A stretch of DNA of 64,000 nt, from NCBI RefSeq assembly GCF_000023825.1, contig NC_013061.1, forward strand, positions 1,240,001 through 1,304,000. The letters run 5' to 3'. Of the stretch, positions 59,210 to 64,000 are shown piece by piece. This stretch comes from Pedobacter heparinus DSM 2366 (GTDB taxonomy: Bacteria; Bacteroidota; Bacteroidia; Sphingobacteriales; Sphingobacteriaceae). The position numbers and the translations under genes are program-made. The notes beneath the pieces are model-generated. The model had not been told where the DNA came from. It saw nothing but the letters and a program-made list of their open reading frames with translations, and did not search any database. Numbering within the stretch: position 1 is the first letter of the stretch; each line of letters begins with the position of its first letter.

Positions 59210-60261
59210 TTTGGGGTATTGACATATTTCGCTAAAAACTGTAATGACTTTTTCAGCGCGAGCTGCCCATCTTTTCCCTCAAGGTTAAACTGGTACTCAT
59301 GTGGTAATGCCGGTTGATGGTCGTTAGCAAAAAACAAGCTATCTACTTTTACACCAAGATTGTTGAGCCTTGAGGCCAAGGCATAGGAATGAGCGGCTAA
59401 AGGATCATTATTGCCTACAGAAATAAACGTAGGCGGGAATGCCGGAGTTACTTTTCCAGTGATGGAAATGGCGTTAAAAGCCGGATTGTTCATGAAGTGC
59501 TTATCTCCAGTAAACGACCATAACACTGATTTTAAAAACCAGCCTGAGCTTCCCTTTAAATTTACTTGACTGATGTCGTAAGCGCCACAATACAACAATA
59601 CAGCAGCAAGTTGATTTCTATTTAACGAGGGTTTAATTTTTATTGCTTTGGCATAATCCTGATCACTGATTGTTCCGGCCATTTGTGCGGCCATCTGGGC
59701 ACCACCGGAATCTCCTGCCAATATGAATTTTGAAGTGTCAATGTTAAATTTTCCGGCATTTTTTTTCAGAAATGCGAGTGCCTGGTTTACCTGGAACAAT
59801 TGAGTTGGATAGGTACTTCCAGGTGCCAGGGAGTAATCCACCGCCGCTACAATGTATTTTTGTCCTGCCAGTATTTTACAATAGTTACCTACATCATTTT
59901 TACTGCCGGCCAGCCATGCGCCTCCGTGTATCCATATAATAAGGGGGGCGGGATTGCCCTGGTGTTCATCTTTAGGGGGGAAATAAAGATCTAACCTGGT
60001 CTCCTTATTATTTATATCTGCATAAGGGATATTGAGTTCCTGGGAAATGTTTTTGGGCGTAAAGCGATCAAGTGCAAGATTTGTTGCCTTACCCCCTTTG
60101 TTAAAAGCGTAACGGATTAGCATAGCGGAAGGCCAGGGACTTATCTGGAAAGCAATATAAGTTAGTAATAACAAAAGACACAAAACGCTGAAGAACCAAC
60201 TCAGTATTTTAAGTCCACGCCTTTTTGCAGGTTTTGAGGTATTTATAGTTGGTTGGTTCAT
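59206..60261 (-). CDS. Membrane-anchored alpha/beta hydrolase (esterase/lipase-like)
   Basis: 351 residues from ATG at 60261 (MNQPTINTSKPAKRRGLKIL). One N-terminal membrane helix (ILSWFFSVLCLLLLLTYIAF) is followed by the hydrolase: oxyanion motif WIHGGAWLAG, nucleophile elbow LAGDSGGAQ, acid in SVGNNDPLAAH and His in HQPALPHEYQF. It matches the BD-FAE/hormone-sensitive-lipase-like group. A TATATTTG promoter element is 22-29 bases upstream. The longer frame to 60348 runs through the promoter and is not used. Confidence 0.85.
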   Translation of the reverse strand: MNQPTINTSKPAKRRGLKILSWFFSVLCLLLLLTYIAFQISPWPSAMLIRYAFNKGGKATNLALDRFTPKNISQELNIPYADINNKETRLDLYFPPKDEHQGNPAPLIIWIHGGAWLAGSKNDVGNYCKILAGQKYIVAAVDYSLAPGSTYPTQLFQVNQALAFLKKNAGKFNIDTSKFILAGDSGGAQMAAQMAGTISDQDYAKAIKIKPSLNRNQLAAVLLYCGAYDISQVNLKGSSGWFLKSVLWSFTGDKHFMNNPAFNAISITGKVTPAFPPTFISVGNNDPLAAHSYALASRLNNLGVKVDSLFFANDHQPALPHEYQFNLEGKDGQLALKKSLQFLAKYVNTPN

Positions 60262-60282
60262 GTTTATGCAAAACTCATATTT

Positions 60283-60290
60283 CAAATATA
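60283..60290 (-). promoter_or_regulatory. -7 promoter element of the hydrolase gene
   Basis: The minus strand reads TATATTTG, matching TAnnTTTG, 22 bases before the ATG at 60261. It decides between the two possible starts. Confidence 0.5.
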
Positions 60291-60354
60291 AATTTATTAC
60301 AGTTATAAAAATGTTGAAGGTTAAAGAATGATTTGTAAAAAATGCCATATAATA

Positions 60355-60378
60355 TACTTAAAATTTTAAGTACCTTTG
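60355..60378 (+). promoter_or_regulatory. 18-bp palindrome overlapping a -7 promoter element
   Basis: TACTTAAAATTTTAAGTA at 60355-60372 is a perfect 18-bp palindrome. Its last two bases begin TACCTTTG (60371-60378), a TAnnTTTG -7 element 54 bases before the XRE regulator gene. A bound dimer would block the promoter, so this is probably an autoregulatory operator. Confidence 0.65.
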
Positions 60379-60432
60379 CACAGCCTGGGTAAGAACCTGG
60401 GTAATTAGAGCAATAATCAAATACTGCGCATT

Positions 60433-60651
60433 ATGGATTTTATGAAACTAACCCTGGGCGAAAAGTTCAGAATGTTAAGGGAGCAGGCAGGCACTTCCGT
60501 AGAAGAAACGGCTGCGCTGCTGAAGACTGCGGCAGGGACGTACAATAAAATTGAAACTGATTTTATTTATCCTACGGAAAGTATGTTAAATAAGGTTGCA
60601 AGGTTGTATGGGATAAGCTATGATGAACTGCTGAATGTAGGGGAAGGATAG
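60433..60651 (+). CDS. Small XRE-family transcriptional regulator
   Basis: 72 residues, a single helix-turn-helix of the XRE type: KLTLGEKFRMLREQAGTSVE, ETAALLKTAAGTYNKIETDF, YPTESMLNKVARLYGISYDE. The second ATG at 60442 (MKLTLGEKF) is an equally good start. There is no effector domain. The palindrome at its promoter suggests it represses itself; it could also control the neighbouring hydrolase gene, whose promoter is within 80 bases. Confidence 0.85.
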   Translation: MDFMKLTLGEKFRMLREQAGTSVEETAALLKTAAGTYNKIETDFIYPTESMLNKVARLYGISYDELLNVGEG

Positions 60652-60838
60652 TTAAGCGTTATCCAATTCCTTGATGATTATTCTATTATTAATCATTTGT
60701 CAGAAAAATGATGAAAAAAGAGGCAGAAAAATGAACCAAATAGTATAAAATTATAAGATCACAATAGCTTCATCACAATTGAAATAACAATAAAAAAACA
60801 GATGAAAAAGGATGTTATATTAGTGCCAAACAAAAAAA

Positions 60839-61231
60839 ATGAGTAACCAAAACAGCCCTGTTGTCGAAAATCACCTTGTACGTATTGGCGTGTTGTTGAT
60901 TGACATGCAAAGGGATTTAATATTTGAGATTGATAATGAGCAGCTCGTATTTTTGGAGTGTGAATTTATCAGAATACAGGAAGCCGTTACCCAAATATGG
61001 GCCGAAAAGCCAATTGGCCTTTCTTATTTTCTGTCATTTCATCTGGCAGAAGCCAGAAGACTGAAAAATCAGATCAAAATTAAAGAACTGCTTAAAAACA
61101 AACCGGAAATGACAGATACTGCTATTTTTAGGTTAAATGTTTATACCTTGTTAAGGTATAGCCTGAATGATCTGATTCGTTTGCTGAACAAATTGATAAA
61201 AGGAGAGGGGATTCATTTGAAAATGGACTGA
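60839..61231 (+). CDS. Protein of unknown function, 130 residues
   Basis: Starts MSNQNSPVVENHLVRIGVLL. Sequence is mostly helical (EFIRIQEAVTQIWAEKPIGL, HLAEARRLKNQIKIKELLKN, RYSLNDLIRLLNKLIKGEGI), soluble and without a signal peptide. No family recognised. A strong bidirectional terminator lies between it and the convergent ettA gene. Confidence 0.55.
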   Translation: MSNQNSPVVENHLVRIGVLLIDMQRDLIFEIDNEQLVFLECEFIRIQEAVTQIWAEKPIGLSYFLSFHLAEARRLKNQIKIKELLKNKPEMTDTAIFRLNVYTLLRYSLNDLIRLLNKLIKGEGIHLKMD

Positions 61232-61261
61232 TGCTTTAAAAAAACTAAAGACATAAGGATC

Positions 61262-61299
61262 AAAAAGGGCTTGCTAAATTTAATTGGCAAGCCCTTTTT
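61262..61299. terminator. Strong bidirectional terminator between convergent genes
   Basis: AAAAAGGGCTTGC (61262-61274) and GCAAGCCCTTTTT (61287-61299) form a perfect 13-bp stem with a 12-base loop, with A-run and T-run on the two sides. It fits termination of both the 60839 gene and ettA. Confidence 0.9.
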
Positions 61300-61317
61300 A
61301 ATAGTAATGGTATGGTA

Positions 61318-62994
61318 TTATACCAGTTTTTTATACCTGATGCGATGTGGGGTTACATCGCCCAGACGTTTCTTGCGGTTCTCCTCATAATCGCTGTAGT
61401 TTCCTTCAAAAAAGTAAACCTGTGATTCACCCTCAAAAGCGAGAATGTGTGTACAGATACGGTCTAAGAACCAGCGGTCGTGACTAATTACTACTGCACA
61501 GCCACCAAAGTTTTCCAGTGCTTCTTCCAGCGAACGTAATGTATTTACATCGATATCATTGGTAGGCTCATCCAACAGTAATACATTTGCCCCCCTTTTT
61601 AAGGTAATGGCCAGGTGTACGCGGTTACGCTCTCCACCGGATAATATTCCTACTTTTTTCTGTTGGTCGCCACCATTGAAATTGAACTTGGATACGTAAG
61701 CTCTGCCGTTTACCGCTTTGTTGCCCAACTGGATATTATCAAGTCCGTCTGTGATGTTCTCATAAACAGTTTTATTGGGGTCAAGATCGTTGTGCATCTG
61801 GTCTACATAGCCCAATGCAACTGTTTCACCCACGCGGAAAGTGCCGCTATCGGGAGTTTCCTGTTCGGTAATTAATCTGAATAAGGTAGTTTTACCGGCA
61901 CCATTTGGACCAATGATACCTACGATACCTGCAGGAGGCAAAGAAAAGCTCAGGTTTTCAAACAAGATCTTATCGCCATAGGCTTTGGTTACATTATTGG
62001 CTTCGATTACGACGTTACCTAGTCTTGGACCTGCAGGGATAAAGAGTTCCAGTTTGTCTTCCCTTTCTTTGGAGTCTTCTGAAGCCAGCTTGTCGTAATT
62101 GGATAAACGGGCCTTAGACTTTGCATGTCTGGCTTTTGGCGCCATACGTACCCATTCCAGTTCACGTTCCAGCGTTTTCTGGCGTTTGCTTTCTGTTTTT
62201 TCTTCCTGGGCCAGGCGCTTGGCTTTTTGGTCTAACCAGGAAGAGTAATTTCCTTTCCAGGGAATGCCTTCGCCTCTGTCGAGCTCAAGGATCCATCCGG
62301 CAACATTATCCAGGAAGTACCTGTCGTGTGTTACTGCAATAACAGTTCCTTTATAATTTTTCAGGAATTGTTCCAGCCAGTCGATGCTTTCTGCATCCAG
62401 GTGGTTGGTAGGCTCATCCAGTAACAATACATCCGGTTCCTGGAGCAGCAGGCGGCACATGGCCACACGGCGGCGTTCACCTCCTGATAATACCGCAATT
62501 TTGGTTTCAGGGTCCGGGCAGCGTAATGCGTCCATGGCACGTTCCAGTTTGGCATCTAACTCCCAGGCGTTCACTGCATCTATTTTATCTTGCAGTTCAC
62601 CCTGGCGGGCCATTAATTTATCCATCTTATCGGGATCGGAATAATTTTCCTCTAAGCCGAATGCTTCATTGACTTCCTCATATTCTTTCAGGATAGCTGT
62701 TATTTCGGCAACGCCTTCTTCTACAACCTCCCTTACGGTTTTATTTTCATCCAGTTCTGGTTCCTGGGCCAGATAGCCAACGGTATAACCTGGAGAGAAA
62801 ACAACTTCTCCCTGGAAGGATTTATCCAACCCGGCTATAATTTTTAAAAGAGAAGATTTACCGGATCCGTTTAAGCCGATTACGCCAATTTTGGCGCCGT
62901 AAAAAAAGGAAAGATAAATGTTCTTTAAAACTTGTTTCTGTGGTGGGTAAATCTTATTTACCCCTGCCATCGAAAATATAATCTTTTCGTCCAT
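61318..62994 (-). CDS. ettA: Energy-dependent translational throttle protein EttA (ABC-F)
   Basis: 558 residues, close to the 555 of E. coli EttA. Two ABC domains lack membrane segments: Walker A GLNGSGKSSLLK, signature LSGGERRRVAM, Walker B VLLLDEPTNHLDAESI; then GPNGAGKTTLFR, LSGGERNRVHLA, VLLLDEPTNDIDVNTL. Between them lies the basic linker (WVRMAPKARHAKSKARLSNY). It binds the ribosomal E site and tunes the first peptide bond according to ATP level. Likely core genome; the surrounding region returns to ordinary genes. Confidence 0.95.
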   Translation of the reverse strand: MDEKIIFSMAGVNKIYPPQKQVLKNIYLSFFYGAKIGVIGLNGSGKSSLLKIIAGLDKSFQGEVVFSPGYTVGYLAQEPELDENKTVREVVEEGVAEITAILKEYEEVNEAFGLEENYSDPDKMDKLMARQGELQDKIDAVNAWELDAKLERAMDALRCPDPETKIAVLSGGERRRVAMCRLLLQEPDVLLLDEPTNHLDAESIDWLEQFLKNYKGTVIAVTHDRYFLDNVAGWILELDRGEGIPWKGNYSSWLDQKAKRLAQEEKTESKRQKTLERELEWVRMAPKARHAKSKARLSNYDKLASEDSKEREDKLELFIPAGPRLGNVVIEANNVTKAYGDKILFENLSFSLPPAGIVGIIGPNGAGKTTLFRLITEQETPDSGTFRVGETVALGYVDQMHNDLDPNKTVYENITDGLDNIQLGNKAVNGRAYVSKFNFNGGDQQKKVGILSGGERNRVHLAITLKRGANVLLLDEPTNDIDVNTLRSLEEALENFGGCAVVISHDRWFLDRICTHILAFEGESQVYFFEGNYSDYEENRKKRLGDVTPHRIRYKKLV

Positions 62995-63018
62995 GCTAGG
63001 TATTTCGTGTAATTAAGG

Positions 63019-63035
63019 CAAAGATAGCAAAGGTA
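63019..63035 (-). promoter_or_regulatory. Two adjacent -7 elements upstream of ettA
   Basis: The minus strand carries TACCTTTG (63035-63028) and TATCTTTG (63026-63019), both matching TAnnTTTG, 25-41 bases before the ettA ATG. Either or both may be used. Confidence 0.55.
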
Positions 63036-63455
63036 ATGGAAACTCATATTGCTTATGATTTTACTGCCGGCAACGTAAACGTTAATACAATTCGCGTGCT
63101 GGTTTCAAATCTATTTTAAAACCACCTACTACCAGGGTAGTAGATTAACTGTTTTATTAATACATAGCTTAAGATTAATGAATAGGAAAGAAGCGCAAGG
63201 GTCATTTGACGGGTATAGAGCAAATACTGTTGCTGCTAACTTTTGCTTGCCAAAATGGGTGTACAAGTACGCGTATAGAGGAGATTATTTATCACCTGGC
63301 CATCCAGGATATGACAAGGCAAGTAGGGTACGGTAATGGACTTACCAATAACCATAGCAAACCACTTTATTACTTTTTGAGAAGTATTGCATGCTTCATT
63401 TATGATGCAGATCAATAATGGATAAGAAACAATTAAATAGATTAATATAAACCAA
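63036..63455. other. Intergenic region with a perfect short palindrome; no clear gene
   Basis: CTACTACC-AG-GGTAGTAG (63126-63143) is an 18-base inverted repeat with a two-base centre, a possible operator for either flanking gene. Downstream, 63180-63334 (MNRKEAQGSFDGYRA…) and 63206-63418 (TTG start) are short overlapping open frames; neither has convincing codon use or a recognisable family. They are left as uncalled, perhaps gene remnants. Confidence 0.35.
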
Positions 63456-64000
63456 ATGAAAAAACTAATTTTAAAATCATATGCTTATCGCAAAGTAGAT
63501 ATTCAGCCTCGCAGATCTTCTTCTTCTGTATTCAGTTTAGTTGTGATGTGCTTAACAGTAGTTGTTTTATCCCTGTCTTCCTGTGAGCAAGACAAAGAAT
63601 CACATAGAGACCTAATCCCATCTGACGTTTCCGGAAAGGTAGCTGAAATTGCTTCCGCTCAACCGTTGCCTGGTGGTAAAGCAAGGTTTACCTGGGTAAA
63701 TGGCAACTTTGATACAAACGGTTATACATGGGAACGAATAGTGAATCTTGAGTTTAATGCGTCAGCAGGTACTGTAAATGCAACGTTGTATAACTGGCAA
63801 AGCGACGTTAAATTTGGTAAAACAGCTTTTAATTCTCATAGGTGCACTTTTGATGGAGTGACCAAAACCTGCCCCACGTGGTCGCCGACCGGCTGGATTG
63901 TTGGAGGAAGTGTAAATCCATATAGAAGCTGGTCAGGTACATACGTATATGATGTAGCCACCGGCCGTCTGGATATTTCCTGGACTACTGGCGCTATAGC
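63456..64000 (+). CDS. N-terminal part of a lipoprotein of unknown function (cut by window edge)
   Basis: ATG at 63456 (MKKLILKSYAYRKVDIQPRR) opens a frame that stays open to the window end, 181 codons. After a long basic leader a hydrophobic segment (VMCLTVVVLSLSSC) gives a lipobox with Cys near residue 47. The mature part is rich in Trp, Thr and Gly (FTWVNGNFDTNGYTWERIVN, YNWQSDVKFGKTAFNS, CPTWSPTGWIVGG), suggesting a beta-sandwich, perhaps carbohydrate-binding. The end is not visible. Confidence 0.7.
   Translation, partial: MKKLILKSYAYRKVDIQPRRSSSSVFSLVVMCLTVVVLSLSSCEQDKESHRDLIPSDVSGKVAEIASAQPLPGGKARFTWVNGNFDTNGYTWERIVNLEFNASAGTVNATLYNWQSDVKFGKTAFNSHRCTFDGVTKTCPTWSPTGWIVGGSVNPYRSWSGTYVYDVATGRLDISWTTGAI

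Noticed and set aside
63206..63418. 70-codon frame with TTG start after ettA
   Set aside because: No ribosome-binding context or family; overlaps another equally weak frame.

Overview
The window comes from a member of the Bacteroidetes, most likely Sphingobacteriaceae and Pedobacter-like. The evidence is a FecI/FecR/SusC/SusD/TlpA locus, several TAnnTTTG-type -7 promoter elements, DUF6266, DUF6520-like and DUF6443/RHS genes, and signal peptides ending in a Q-rich cleavage region (…AQ, …GQ). No rRNA, tRNA, CRISPR array or intact insertion sequence was seen.

Layout. 1-970: a scar of gene fragments (an ORF end entering from the left, a regulator-like C-terminus on the minus strand, and pieces of two tandem tyrosine recombinases). 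1038-1649: a small membrane protein. 1903-16147: a tandem array of 15 paralogous secreted proteins with different N-terminal regions but a nearly constant C-terminal block (WPDYVF…LPTLQQTE…GHLPGIPSA…NGIDLGEMNAKLLQKIEELTL) followed by a variable coiled coil. The array is headed at 1783, and interrupted at 8274, by the same leader hairpin. The hairpin occurs a third time at 39724, in front of the RHS locus. 16148-20510: an accessory patch with a copied sigma-factor control region, a frameshifted ATPase, an Rpn-type nuclease and a DUF4143 ATPase lying between an ECF sigma factor and its FecR partner. 18702-30243: the sigma/anti-sigma/SusC/SusD uptake operon with three thioredoxin-related exported proteins.

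30342-39567: a mosaic of small, mostly uncharacterised genes. It includes a Crp-like regulator, a MauE/DoxX-like membrane protein with a DUF6520-like secreted protein, a RelE/ParE-type toxin-antitoxin pair, and two DUF6266 genes, one frameshifted. 39800-47498: a two-gene RHS/YD-repeat locus. Its second protein ends after the RHS core in an AT-rich module with His-Gly and Cys motifs like those of clan CD (caspase-like) peptidases, and is followed by a small exported protein that could be its immunity partner.

47765-58961: a complete-looking but divergent type II secretion / type IV pilus-like operon (pseudopilin, prepilin peptidase, GspE ATPase, secretin, GspL/M-like, GspC-like, two more pseudopilins, GspF) with unusual extra members: an FN3-like lipoprotein, a MORN-type lipoprotein and an N-terminally anchored protein of unknown fold. 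59206-64000: an esterase-like hydrolase, a small XRE regulator with an 18-bp palindrome at its promoter, ettA, and the start of a lipoprotein gene that runs off the window.

The two most interesting systems are the 15-gene constant-C/variable-N array and the RHS-effector locus next to the secretion operon. They share a leader hairpin that looks like a common attenuation element.
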